Both the position numbers and the translations under genes were made by a program. Shown here piece by piece: positions 46,808 to 59,632 of a stretch of DNA of 64,000 nt. Positions within the stretch are counted from its first letter, which is position 1, and each line of letters begins with the position of its first letter. The notes beneath the pieces are model-generated. The model made no database searches. It saw nothing but the letters and a program-made list of their open reading frames with translations, and was not told where the DNA came from. The stretch covers positions 1,042,001-1,106,000 of the forward strand of contig CP034995.1 in assembly GCA_004026145.2 (NCBI GenBank), read 5' to 3'. Source of the DNA: Takifugu bimaculatus. Its lineage: Eukaryota > Chordata > Actinopteri > Tetraodontiformes > Tetraodontidae.

Positions 46808-46845
<38 letters not shown>
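46789..46845. repeat. (CA)n microsatellite, interrupted
   Basis: CA units with CG and GC interruptions, 140 bases upstream of the tRNA gene. Confidence 0.93.
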
Positions 46846-46846
<1 letters not shown>

Positions 46847-46988
46847 TAATTGCATTTGCTTTTAATTCATATATGCATTAGAATGTATAAATTCTCATTT
46901 GTGATGTGTGTAAGTGTGTGTGAGGGGGCAGCAGTCATAGCCTGGCGGGTGTGTTTGGGTGTGTCTGTGCAGCCTATGTGCCTGTCAA

Positions 46989-47083
46989 GCTCCAGTGGCG
47001 TAATCGGTCAGCGCGCTGGTGCTTATAAGACAGTAGCCAGCAGAGTGATGCCGAGGTTGTGAGTTCGAGCCTCACCTGGAGCA
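46989..47083 (+). tRNA. tRNA-Ile (anticodon UAU) with intron
   Basis: The acceptor GCTCCAG (46989-46995) pairs with CTGGAGC (47076-47082), with A as discriminator. The D stem is GCGT/GCGC and the T arm is GTGAG TTCGAGC CTCAC. The anticodon TAT at 47024-47026 follows CT and precedes A. An intron of 20 bases (47028-47047) lies after position 37, as in vertebrate tRNA-Ile(UAU) genes. Box A (TGGCGTAATCGG) and box B (GTTCGAGCC) are inside, and TTTTT at 47104-47108 would end Pol III transcription. From memory, the usual vertebrate gene has one base fewer between the D stem and the anticodon stem. The stem can still form as TGGTG/TGCCG with wobbles. It reads AUA codons. Confidence 0.9.
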
Positions 47084-47103
47084 GAGCTGAAAGTGTAATC
47101 TTA

Positions 47104-47108
47104 TTTTT
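47104..47108 (+). terminator. Pol III terminator of tRNA-Ile
   Basis: A TTTTT run 21 bases after the tRNA end. Confidence 0.75.
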
Positions 47109-50100
47109 CTGAAAACATCTCAAACACACATTTGCCATTAGAACAGATCATGTGACCTGAGTCTGAATCTGCACAGACCTGAGGCGCACATCCTACCCTC
47201 GCTGACAGACGTAACCATGGCGGATCCTTGACTGACAGGTGGATGGGACCTCGGCTGGTAAACAGTCCCACAGGATCATTAGCAAGTAATCAGTCTGGGA
47301 GGATGGCGGGAGGAGACAGACGAGTGTCTTCTATAAGAGGAGCTAAAAGAGCGGCTCCGTCTGGACAGTGGAACCTTGAAGTTTACTCAAGGATGTTGAA
47401 ACACCTGCAGGATGTGTGGTTTGCCCCGAGAGGATTAAGAGATGAATGGGGAGAAAAGACAGGAATGGAGGGAAGAATGCTCGCCGCCACACCTGTGCCA
47501 GCGTGATTACAGGTTACGTGCGCGTTGACAGACAAGACACGGACACACACGCTCTTCTGTTTGTGTTTTGAAACACTAACACAATTGCAATTGCACTTGT
47601 GATGCATAATTGTTGGCATCTCTTAGTGGAAAAACTGGTATCAGTTTCAGTAACAGGGTGTGTGTGCGTGTGTGTGTGTCCAGTCCAACTGCACCACAGG
47701 CAGATATCAAACCAGGAAAGGCCGAACTGGTGCCTCCAGAAAAAGAGGCGTCAGACTGACGCGAATGATTTGGTATACTCAAGTTGACCTTAGCTTAGCA
47801 TGAGCCTTAGCGTGTCAAACGTGTGCACCTTAGTTGTCGTGCTCTTGAGTAAACATTGTAAGGTCCTTTCACATCGAGTGTTGTGGCTCAAACTCAAGAA
47901 ACTGGTGGAGTGTGTTCAGACGTGCCTCCAAATCTAAAACCTCCCTTGATAAAGACGTTAGTTATGATTCATTTGCTGCCATCAGGCTGCTAACCATTAG
48001 CTGCAGAGGCGAGAACCCCCCACCACACACACAAATGCTCACCCTTTTCCACACACATGAGGTACAGTGAAACATTTAAATGGCATAATTGGCGATTTAA
48101 ACGGTTGCAAATGTAGCCGAAAACGAGGCTGTGATGAAATCAGCCAACAAAATAACAGTTGGCTGAATGCTAATATTTAGGTTATAGCCTAATTGTTCGA
48201 GAACGCTAAAGCAAGTACGCACAAGCTGAGTAGGAATTTTCTTCTATACACCACTAATTCATTTGTTCTGTCATTTATTATAAGGAATGTCGATGTAGCT
48301 TCCCATGTGCAACAAATAACTTTAACGATGTCTACTTAGGGTTGACGCTAGGCCAGCAGACACGCTGCCAAAGCAGAACAACACTCTAAAACAGCATGGA
48401 TCCATGGTCATTTTTCCATGTAGTACCAGAACAGGACCTACCGACACACATTGTGCTGTAGTATCACATTCTTTTTACTGCAGCGAGCCAGCTTCTTTCT
48501 GCTGTTTCTTCAAGCTAATTCAGCCGCTACATTTCGGGCTGAGGTAGCCTCTCGGAGCAATGCTTGGCCCGAAAAATTGCCGTTTGACCAGTATCAGCGA
48601 TGCACCTGTATGCATGTCGATTATAGCTGCAGTAGCATACCTGAGTTAGTAACACCCAGGTGTCAGCCAGGCCGATACCGTGGGTGGAGCTGTCAGGAAT
48701 GTGCCGTGATCTGAGGAAGACAGGCACCAGGCTAATTATTTTCCCCTTCAAATACAGATTATATTTGTTTAACGGGAAAATAGTCCATTACATTTCTGAA
48801 TTGCGAGAGAAGCAAAATATTATCCAAACATACACGATACTGCAAGAGGTTAAATTCTTCCTTTGGCTTTTTACTAGTAGCTACAGTGGAAGTTAGCATG
48901 GCGGCTAAAGGACCCGTTTGATGTTCAGGGTGCATGCGTGTCTTGTCTGTCTTCTAAAATAGCGCACCAACGCAGTTGTTGCTGCCTAGTCTAGACGACA
49001 GTTGTCAGCACGCAGGTGTTTTTCTCCATCTGTGAGGGCTTCATCTGTTATTGTCATCATCATAACACCCCCCCCCCCCCCCTATTATAATGGTTGCTTT
49101 GTCATCAGTGATTCCAGTTTTCCTTGGAAACATTTCACGATGGTCCCTGTTGGCACAGACGTAAAAAGGGACCCGGCATGTTGTTGTGTTGCACTGGCAT
49201 CCAGCTACTGGTGCGAGCTAACAGTGTTAACAGCAGCAGCCTTCCTGGGAACAGATGTTTCAGACATACACACAGATGTTTCAGGTGCTGGTTGGCTACC
49301 AGCTAATAAGATGCCAAGTTTCCCGTCCTATTCTCTCAATCATTACCCGACCCATCTTTTCACTGCTTTCTATCACCCTTTTAAGGGGGGCAGCAAAGGT
49401 TTATGCGGCCTTTCTGTCTCACAGTGAGGGATGGCCGCACTGGATTGTGGGTAACAGAATCCAGCTGCGTCGTGGATGGTGTGTTTGTGGGTCAGCGTGT
49501 GCAGGAATGCTCATGCGCGCTGTGCCTCTCTGCGGGCCCTGGGCGCACGCTCGACCTGCTCTGTATCAGTTTGACGGCGGCGTTGCTCTTTTTTTTGCCG
49601 ACTTGAAGCGTTCCGAGGTCTCAGCCGAGATTCACGGAACAACAGCGAGTTCCGAAACTTCTGGGAACTCAGCACAAGACGGGAAGAAATATTTTGACAG
49701 GATGGGGATAACGTGGGCACTTTTCTGCCTGGAAGAGGAGAGACGGGATGTTTACACAGAGCTGCTCACTTCATCTCCCCGTACTTGGTTCCTCCAGGAG
49801 CCGTCCCGTCTTTCCTGTGAGAAGCTGAGCCTATCCCAGGATAAAGGAGGTGTTCATGGAGCCGTTGTGATATAAATGTCTTCCTGCAGAGTGCTTTGTT
49901 TAAACCGTGGGCTGATCATCCCGTTCAAGCGTATAAATTAATGATAAAGAGAAAGATTGGAGCTGCGATGATGTAACACACCAAAACAAAAACCTGCGGT
50001 TGAGCTGCAGACGGTTAGACGCGAATCTCAAGTCTTGACCTGAAAGCGTTTTTATTTTGAGCGTTTATTTCCCATTGAATGTTTGCACTGAGTGTTTTCT

Positions 50101-50588
50101 TTCATTTCGAGACATTTCTGGCATAAGGAAAACCAGCGCGCGCACGGAGTCGTGCACGTTTTACCAGGTTACGTGTGCGCAGAGTGGGTACCGCCCAGCC
50201 GTAGCGCCGCAGACTGGGTTTCACGGGCTAAAGGCTGTGGTGTAAACATGGAGGAGGGCCTGAAAAGTGACCACAGAAAGGGTCGTCCTGGGTGGGCCGT
50301 GTTAGCCCATCACCTCAGCCCCCCCCCGTACCATATCTGGGCTAATGTGCCATGCTGAAGAACCATTTTGATGTGTTTATGTCACAGGAAACATCAGTGT
50401 TGCTAATGCGCGTTAGCACGTTGGCGAAGGATAAAGAAAAAAAGCAAATAGCATTGACGTTACAAATGATGTCAAGGCTTTTTTTTCCTGTCCTGACTCG
50501 TATTTCGTGTTTGTTTATTGTTGTTTTAGGATTTACTGGGAAGTGAATCCGCAGTGACCTCAAACGTTGTCACTCTTCTGTCTTTCAG

Positions 50589-52721
50589 ATCCCGTCGCCA
50601 AGATGTTGCACCGCCTCCTCCTCCTCCTCCTCTCCTCTGAGTTGCTGTTAGCCTCCGAGTGCCCTGCAGGACTGCTCCTGCCATGACCCAGTGTCCATCT
50701 TCTGCATCAGTCGGCGTGCCAGCACCGTGCCCCGAGTCCCCACCACCACTCAGAATCTCTATATCTTCGAAAACGGCATTGATACGCTGTCGCAGGATGA
50801 CTTTAAAGGCCACGGTGACTTGGCGCTGTTAGATCTGAGTCAGAACAAGCTGACGGAGATTCCCGACGGAGTTTTTGGGATGCTGTCGAAGCTGAAGAAC
50901 CTGGATCTATCCTCTAATCTCATTACCCACATTCAGAAGGACAGTTTTTCTGGATTGGTCCAGCTGGAGAGGTTGTATCTCCATGGGAACCGGATTCAGA
51001 GCATCCAATCGGAAGCCTTTGAGGGTTTGGAGATGCTTCTGGAGCTCAAGCTCCAGGAGAACCTGCTCAGCTCTCTGCCATCCCTGCGTTTCCCCAGCCT
51101 TCTGTTGTTGGACCTCAGTAACAACAACATTCCATCACTGGGACCTTCAGACTTTCAGACTCCTCACTTGGAGGCCCTTAAAGTAGCTTCTCTGGGGCTT
51201 ACTTCTTTGGATGATGAGCTCATAGCTTCCATGCAGAGCCTTCATGAGCTGGATATCTCCATGAACCAGTTAACCGAGGTCCCTCCGGCCTTGAAGCAGG
51301 ACTCCCTGAAGGGGCTAATCAAGCTCAGTCTGGCTGGTAACCCCCTGGGTGAGCTCAGGGTGGAGGACTTCGAGAAGCTGACCGGACTCCAAGAACTTGA
51401 TCTGAGTGGGCTTAATCTCCAGGGCTTTCCACCGGGTTTCTTGCAGAGGTTCCCTCGGTTGTCACAGCTGACAGCGGCGGAGAACCCCTTTAACTGTTTG
51501 TGTCCGCTAGCCTGGTTTCCTGCCTGGCTCAAAGAGAAGGAAGTCAATTTCAAAAGGCCAGAGGAAACCAGATGTCACTTTCCTTTAGTTAACGCCGGGA
51601 AGAAACTTTCAGCTTTGGAAGCTAAAGATTTCGGATGTCCACTTACGACAACGGTGCTGATCAGATCCCCTATCGGAAGTACCCCCTCTCCCCTGGTTTC
51701 CACCACACCTCCGGAAATGACATACACCAACGCCATTCCACCTCCACCTCCGCCACCCAGTGAGGAAATTATCCCCTCCAAAACTCCTTACCCTCTTCCC
51801 CCAGAACCAACATTCTCCCCCAGTTCCACCAGTGGGGAACTGGGGGAGAATGTTTGTCCAGCAAACATCTGCCTCAACGGTGGCATGTGTAATTTGGACC
51901 CAATGGGCCAACTTGGCTGCCTCTGTCCTTCAGGGATTTCTGGCCTCTACTGTGAAAGTGTAGACAACGTTCCTGACCAGCCCAAGCATTCAGTCACAGA
52001 AGCTGCTGTAGCTGTCTCCGTCCTGCCTGCCGCTAACGCTGCCATCAGCTCGCGGCAGGTGACGTCCACGTCCATCCTCCTTGACCTCCACCGCTTCATT
52101 GAGGCGCGGCCGCACATCCGTGGCATTAGGCTGATTTACCGCAACCTCTCAGGTCCCGACCGCCGTCCCATCATCCTCAGCATCCCAGCGTCCTACCCTG
52201 AGTACACTTTACGGGGTTTGAAGCCCAACTGTACCTACTCAGTCTGCGCCAGCCCCCTGGGTGAATGGTTTAGTTTAAGGACCAACAGTTCTGTAGAAAC
52301 CGGGTCCTGCACAGAGGCTCACACTGAAGGGGTCTTGATGCCATTGTCAGGGACGACTGCACCCACGCCGAGCCCGATGACCTTTAACCTCATCCTGGCC
52401 ATGGCTGCTCTGGCGCTGGTGCTAGTAGTATCCTTCTTGGCCGGGACAATCATCTGCGTGCGTAAGAGGCGAGAGGCCAAGGCGGGAATGGAGCTGGAGA
52501 TGGGTCCCGCTGATTCCGATCCCATGGAGCTGGATGGGATAAAGGTCGGTCTAGAGAATGGCGGCAACGGCACCCTGCCTCACAAACAGGCTGAGATCGA
52601 CCGCTGTCACACGCCTCCGTCGCTACAACAAAACGGGGGCTTGGATTACGAAGTGCCGCTGATGCCTGGACACTGCCCATCGAATAACAACCTGGCTTCC
52701 CTAAAGCCATCTTACTTCTGA
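50589..52721 (+). CDS. vasn: Vasorin coding exon, one-base frame break near the signal peptide
   Basis: A type I membrane glycoprotein known in vertebrates to bind TGF-beta and dampen its signal in vessel wall; its ectodomain is shed. The exon follows TCTTTCAG. ATG 50603 starts a leucine-rich signal peptide (LHRLLLLLLSSELLLA). The cap CPAG continues as CSCHDPVSIFCISRR only after a change of frame at about 50672 (GGACTGC has one base too many), so as written the protein stops at once. Downstream all is open to TGA 52719: about ten LRRs (50760-51480), LRR C-cap (NPFNCLCPLAWFPAWLKEK), Pro/Thr linker, EGF-like module (CPANICLNGGMCNL, 51858-51957), FN3-like part (about 52030-52310), transmembrane helix (52383-52460) and acidic cytoplasmic tail. 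Total is about 705 residues; human vasorin has 673. Confidence 0.93.
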
Positions 52722-53492
52722 GATGTGATTCAATGCAGTCGTCTTGGGAAACCACGAGCCTCCCCATCCAGACTCTTGAACTCCTGCTACGCCTGGCTTT
52801 GCATCCGGCATTCTGGTTTCATTCCTATTCCTAAAACATCCGCGACTAATAACAGAATTAACTCGAAACATGGCCGGCCTCTGCGGGACGACGAGAAGGC
52901 CACAACTTGGTAGCAGAGTCTGGCTACGCTGAAGTAAACCAGGTGCAACTAGAAGGGTAGAAAGTGCCTTTTTGCATCGTCGCATGTGCCCAGTGGCTCA
53001 TCCGCTTGAATTTCTATGACTGCGTGAAAGAAACGTTCACCGAAGCTGTAATCCTTTTGCTGGATTTTGGAGAAACCTCGTGGAGATGCGTCTTCATAAC
53101 TGGAGAAAGAGACAGCGGCCGTCAAACCAGCCCGCTCCCGGTGGAGATTATCGACAGAAATCTTTTGCACTGAAAAGAAACATTTCTGACCCTTTTGCAG
53201 CGTCTCAGTCACGGGCCACCACAGAACCGATGGTTGCACTAAGGACGGTGGCGCGGCGACGCCGACTTCTCACCACCATGGGGGGATTTGAATTCTTCGG
53301 TGTCAACAGTTCGTCACTAATCCTTCTCATAGGTCCTGGAGCTTCTTCGCTCGGTGGTAGCTAAATTTGCTGTGAGAGATAAATGGACTGAACGGAGAGC
53401 CATTTAGAGCGGAACATTCTTGTTGTTAAGCTGAAAGTCTGTCGTGTCATTTTGATATTTTCATACCAGCCATGTTTGCTCAGTATTGCTCA

Positions 53493-53498
53493 AATAAA
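53493..53498 (+). terminator. vasn: Poly(A) signal of vasorin
   Basis: AATAAA about 770 bases after the stop, with no earlier one seen in the 3' UTR. This fits a 3' UTR of ordinary length. Confidence 0.65.
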
Positions 53499-53519
53499 CC
53501 GCGACTTTGAAACTTCGCA

Positions 53520-56500
53520 TTGACAAAATTTTGCTTACCGGTAGATCCGAAGTGAACACCGGCTTCTCTTTTTAAATATCGGCTCTAAGAGGATGATTGT
53601 GAAATGTGACGGCTGTCATTACACAGTGCTTTTGTTTGAGGTTCAGGAAAGTATGTGAGGAACTCACCGAGCCAGTGCAGAAGCGGACTGTCAGGGCCTT
53701 TATTCTCCGTGCCAGGATAAGCCACAGGCTATTTTCACTGCCAACCTTCCCGAAACTGCCTTCAAAGTGTTTTCACTACAAAGCTCGCTCCTGTAGAGCC
53801 GCGCGCACGTGGCCAGAACAGTTCAGGAAGCGTGAAGGGAATTTGCTGTGAAGTTCATTGAGTTTTAGCCATTAGCTTCTCAGATACGATCCGCAAGCTT
53901 TACGCTAGTGCTGCCGCGGCGTTACTCAGTTACACGCTCAAAACCAGCCGGCGAGGACAAAGAAATTACTTTTCTGGAAATTCTGATAGATCAGCTTGAA
54001 TGGTTGGATCTTTGGCGTTCGCAAGGCCGCTTGGCAACAAGTTTCTGGGTTTGATTCCAGGGAAGGTTCTTCCTGGACCACAACAGTCGGCAGTGGGCTC
54101 CAGCACCGCCTTCTTGCACATAAACAGCAATAAATAACAGAAAATGGTTGGCTGGTTGTCACCTCCACCTGCACTTCTCTCCGGTATATCAAAGGGATAC
54201 AGGGAACCCCCCAAAACCCAGTTCCGTGCTTTGCCTAGCGCACCGCCGATTGTTTTGCTAGATTGTGGGGAACCAGTATGAAATTTACTGACTGAACGCA
54301 CCACTAAAATTAAGAACTCTGTAGTTGCTGTGCTTTCAAGTGGACTCCTCCCGACGTCATATTTAGCGTGAAGTAGAACCAAAGTGTTCTCATCCCCACA
54401 TTTGTCTCAGTTCCTCCTGCCATATCGCAGCTCATAATTCAGTCCGGTGGATGCTAGGATCCACTTTTTCCGCTTCCCTCCCCTCTCTTTTCCTTCCTTT
54501 CTGCCATTAATCTGGTTTAGTCACAGACACAGATGCTCGTATATCATCTCTCTAACAGTCAGAACACTTTCTGTATCACCCCAGATGAAATGTTTGTTAA
54601 AAAAAATGCTTATTGTAGAACTTTCCCTGTTTTTAGGGACATTTTTGTCTGTTTTCTAATGTTTTTGTATGTTTGTCAGTGAGTTCCTGTTCGCCCAAAA
54701 GGCGATCGATGCTGAGAAAAGGAACAGTATTATAAAGAACTGATGTAAAACACCTGGTTGTGTCTCATTGATCACCGACTTTTCTGATTTTAGAAATACT
54801 TCTTCGCTCAGTAGACAGTAGATTTTAGGAATCTGGGCAGCGTTCCAGAGTATGAAGCTTCCGTTAATGCATCAGTAAATACCTCATTACATACCCGCGG
54901 GGACCACAAACGCAGCGGACACATACATAACATAAAAATGAAGTAAATATATATGAAAACATCCAAAAGACAACTAGAAGATAGTGGGTTGCTGATGGAG
55001 GACGATGTCCTGCACGCTCTCGGGATAATAAAGTCATTTGCTGCATTCAAGTGCCTCTGTTTGTTCGTAAATCCCATCCTGGCTGCTGGCTTTGACTGCT
55101 CGCCGCTGATTCACCACGCTTGTCGTGTTGCTTTGTGCTAATTCGGAATAGTCGCCATATTTGATGACACCCTCCTTCACGCTCATTATCTGATTAGCAC
55201 CATTAATTATCCAACCATAAAGATGAAGTTTTTCCCCTCTGATTTGTTACAGCAGTTATGTCACAGAACTGTTGGTACCAGCAAACATGGCGGGTGGATT
55301 TGGGTGGGGTGGGGCTCAGAGTTCTGGAACTTCTGGTCAGATTTGCCCAACTTCACAGCCCATCACCCTCATTAGCCCCAAAATATGGTTCTCATTTAAA
55401 AGCCTTTGTCTGCAGGGAGGGGGGTTGGGGGCTGGGGAGAGAAGGAGACAGGAGAGTTGGGGGTGGGGGGGAAGGGGGTGATTTATTTGAACAATCTGGT
55501 TGTAATGAAAGCAGCCTGGGCTCGTTGGAGGTGGAAGGACAGAGTGAGCGGAGAGGGACGGGTGAATGGGGTGAAATCCAACTGCAGACAGATTGTTGGA
55601 CCTGATAATGTTTGAAATGGAGCTTACAAGCCTGTTAACCCCCCCCTCCCCTTAGGACTGTGTAAACGGCCATACCTGCATGATGGATGTGTAACCTCTG
55701 AGAGAAAGTTCAGGTTCAGACCCACCGAGGCTGGTTTATGTCTTTTACACGGAGAAAACCCAAATTCTGGCCCCGAGAGCTCAGATATCCCGGCTGGAAG
55801 AACGTCTGAAGTAATTTACAGATGCACTAAAACCTTTGGTGCTAACTCAGAATGCAGATCTAGTTCTCATCTGGACTTTGTGGTCTTTATTCTGGACTTT
55901 TATGTCTCTTATCTCACATCTGTGTCACTAAAACCTCCAAATAAAACAACCAAATATGCAGCTAAAAACGATGAAACTCTCGTTTGTGCATAAAAAGCTG
56001 GTCCTCGGTGGTGCTGGGTCGGTTGCACACTTGATATATGTGGGAGTGAGATCACCTAGGCACAAAAATGATGTTTTTTTTTAATCAGTTTAAGCTGATG
56101 TTCCCTCCCCCCTTTCCTTCTTGAGCATTTCTTATTTAAATTTAAAGGAGCTGAGCATGAAGGGGCAGCTGACTGGCCACATATGTTTACATCACTGCTT
56201 TTAGGGAGTGAGGTAAACTGAATCAAGACAAAGTGCAGGCTTACTCTGTGGTTCTCTCCAAAATGACTTCCCACACTGTCTGGATTTTAGTGCTGTTGTT
56301 CAATCTCACAAGAAAAACACCCTGGTGGTGGATGGCGCGCTTTCTCCCTGAAATGTAATACGAGCTTTAATTTAATTAGCTTTAATTGCTGTTTGCTTAC
56401 TGGTGGAAGCTAAAGGTCCCCTTTTACACAGGAACCTTAATGACTTCCATGTTCACCGGGAAATTGAAAGGAAGGAGTCTTTAATGGCCTGAAGTACCTT

Positions 56501-59400
56501 TAACTCTACCTTTAACTCATCATTTGCTGAAGCTAACGGGGAATCAAATGTAACAAAGAAGCTGGAAAGTCGGACCAATCTAGGACCTCAGCTGGGAGGA
56601 GATCTCAGGTATAAGGTGGGGGAAGCTGTTTTATTGCCCTAAAAGCATCAGAGGGTTTATTGGACCCTGCTAGATTTGCAGCGCGCCGACGGACCCTGGG
56701 GACCAGGCGGGGTCGTGTTGTGATAGCAGATGACTTGGCGGCAGAGAGCAGGGATTAGCAGCCGCGGCTAAACTCTGCAGACATGCCTGTAAACCACATG
56801 CTTTAAGCATGCAGACAAGTCATGCATGAGGGCGTATGGGGGGCGGGGGGGTTGGCGGATCCACGTGTGCAGCTCTGCTAACAGCCTCAGCGCTGTCTTG
56901 CCAAAGCACGTGAGCTCTATGACATGAAATCCACATGTGGTTTGAGAGGTTTACGGCTGCCATCTTTCATTCTTCTGGATGCTGGATCGAAGCTTCTGCT
57001 GAGATGTTGTCGGAGGATTTAACGTTTTTTAATTCCTGCTGCAGGCAGCATGATCGCGATACTCCGCTACAATTATCTCCTGATGTCAGATTACTTGTAA
57101 CTTTGCAAATTCCACAGTGCACCAACGATGTTCCTCATTAGTCAGTTGAAAAATGTTTACAAATCATTTTTAAAAAAAGGCTGTAATAACGAAACATCAG
57201 GCGGAGGTGTGAAGGGAAGAGTTAAATCTGATTTGTTTGTATCCAGTCCCACACTTGTGACTCAATGCATTATCATTTATCATGCTAGTGCCGATAGCAT
57301 CAATTAGCCTTGGCGGTGGCTGCAACATCAAAGGAAAACTGCCCAATAGATCTCAGCAGCTGCTGAAGCGGCTAACGTGTTGCTAACCCAGTTATTTGGT
57401 GGCTTTTTAACGTGGTGATGAATCATAAAACAGGGTTAAATGAAGGTTTAAACAAGGACAGATCTGTAATAAGAAGTAAACCGACCCACCGCATGGACAG
57501 TCTAGTCCAGTTTTTAGACCCACACTCTCATTTTCCGTCCTGGTTTTGGCCATGGAGCCGGTATAATTTTGGACCCTGTGGGATTTCGCGGAAAGCGATA
57601 TTATCCAATCACTCACCACAGGCAGAAATTAGCATCTGGGTAACATATTAGCGTGTAGTAGACTTGACAATTTTCTGGTTTTGGCGAGTGAGAGATATTC
57701 CAGCTGTAAGTCATAACCAACCTGTGGTAAACCGTAAACCTGGGGGAGTCATCCGGGGGACGTCTTCATTTCAGCTGAGCCGGCAGTCCCGGTGGTCTGA
57801 ACATCGGGTACGCGGGGCAGAAGCGGTGTGTTCAGGCTGATCTGCACATGTGGGATGATCTGATTATTAGGGTTTGGAACCCACCACTTCATCTCAGATG
57901 GTCAGAACTGTCCCCGAAGGCCCTGCCAGGAGCTCCGCACTTCAAAGCGAATTGTTGCCGGGCTTGTTCCCCTTGACCTTACACCTTCCGACACGTGACC
58001 CTTAACCTTTGGAAGGAAAGGTTCACACGGCGCGTCTTTATGGCCACTTATAGCAGCACAAAAGAGGAGTGTTTCTGGAGTGTTTGGCTATTTCCAGTCA
58101 CTCCTTCTATCCCCTTGTCAGCTTTAATTAGCTGCGTTGTGTCCTTGTTTTTCTACATTTTCCTGAAAGTCCTCCGACTCCCGATTGTTGTTTCAGTCTG
58201 TTTGTCCCGACTTTTACACCTCAAGCTGCCGTTCTTCTCAGGTTTCTGTAATTCCTTCTCCACCTCCTCACTTACGTATTTTTTCCCTCTTCAGGAAACA
58301 TCTGCCACCCCTCTGGGCTCTTCCTCTCCAATCATCAAATTGATACCAATTGAGTTATTGAGGTGCCCCCCTGACAAAGGGCCCTGTTTGTCAGGCCAGA
58401 TGTGGAACAGGCTTCAACACAACCAGGCAGGAAGGGAACACGAAGAAGGGAAAACCAGGCACTGTGTTTATTTTTAGGTGATTCTTTACAGTGAGGCCGG
58501 ACAGCGAAGATGCAGCTGTGTGGAATGTTAACGCATTCGATGTTTTGAATTCTGCCAGAAAATGTGCTGATTCTGCAGTCGCGCTACATTAGCTTAGCAT
58601 AGATATTAACAGTGAGTTAAAAAAAATGTTCCAGGTACCTGGTAGAACGCGACCCGTTGCTCTGTTTCAGTGGGAGATGCCAGGGTTCCACGTCGCTGGT
58701 TTTTCCCTGTGTTTTTCAAATTAAACTCAACAGGGAGGGAAAAGCTCAGATAGTCTGAGTGATTGTGGACAATAATGAGATCTAAATGCAGTTTCATGAT
58801 GTGTGTGTGTGCTTTTGATCTTAACGTGTGTATTTTCTCCTCTCTTGGCTGGTTTGAGGGTGTGTTGACAGACGTACAGCTGCTCATTTCCTTTGGTGGA
58901 GACGAGCACCCAGGAGCCTCGGAAAGAATGAGCGACCTCCGCTCTCCGTTATGAGTTTTCCCTCTTCAAACAAAAGATATTGTGTCTTTTTGGAGGCTCT
59001 GAGCGCGTTGAAGCGTCTCACAGGCCAGGCTCGGCCAGCAGGTGCAGGGCCGGCGGAGGCCGGCTTCACCCTGGAGACCAGACGGACGAGGTCAGCAATG
59101 CCGCCATTGTCAACAGATCGTCGAAAACACAATCACGCTCACAAAGTCACGTATTCTGAGACCCTTGTGTGGCTCCTGATGAATATTCTAGGAAATATGG
59201 CGTCCCCCCCCACCTCAGGATTTTAGAGTTCAGGAGATGTTACTAATAAGCTAACATGGTGTTGTGTAGTGGTTTCACAATTAGTCAGTACATTATTTTA
59301 TTTTGGCAGTTTTGAGGTTGTTTTGCACCTCGGTGTTGCTCAAGGGGAGGAGTTTGCCGCTACGCTGTCGCCCACATGGGGCACTCTACCGGCAGCTTAC
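53520..59400. other. Region downstream of vasorin, no gene seen
   Basis: Open frames are short and unrecognised. Stretches with dense homeodomain-like TAATTA/TTAATT words (56353-56400) and a palindrome at 58371-58394 could be regulatory. No element ends were found. Confidence 0.45.
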
Positions 59401-59434
59401 TTTAATGTCTTTCTGTATGTATTTCTATGCTCTA

Positions 59435-59632
59435 CCTCTCCTCTCCTCTCCTCTCCTCTCCTCTCCTCTCCTCTCCTCTCCTCTCCTCTCCTCTCCTCTC
59501 CTCTCCTACCTATCTCGTCCTCTCCTCTCCTCTCCTCTCCTCTCCTCTCCTCTCCTCTCCTCTCCTCTCCTCTCCTCTCCTCTCCTCTCCTCTCCTCTCC
59601 TCTCCTCTCCTCTCCTCTCCTCTCCTCTCTCT
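59435..59632. repeat. (TCTCC)n pentanucleotide array
   Basis: About 38 units, interrupted once at about 59506-59520 (TACCTATCTCGTCC). It joins directly to the end of a LINE-tail repeat at its right side. Confidence 0.97.

Larger units (their letters stand above)
40209..50588 (+). other. vasn: Inferred first intron of vasorin
   Basis: Follows from pairing the donor at 40209 with the acceptor at 50588. It holds CA arrays (41559-41631, 46593-46653, 46789-46845), a poly-C tract (about 49067-49082) and the tRNA-Ile gene. Open frames such as 49255-49875 do not look like real genes. Confidence 0.45.

Noticed and set aside
46989..47083. tRNA-like sequence as the head of a SINE
   Set aside because: It folds with all arms, has an intron at the normal site and a terminator, and no SINE body or poly-A tail follows.
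49255..49875. 206-residue open frame on the plus strand
   Set aside because: Its first codons are not in a start context, it has no recognisable motif, and other frames there are also open by chance. It lies in the inferred vasorin intron.
50691..50693. GTG at 50691 as start of vasorin
   Set aside because: It would leave out the signal peptide and half the LRR N-cap, which are present upstream from ATG 50603 in another frame.
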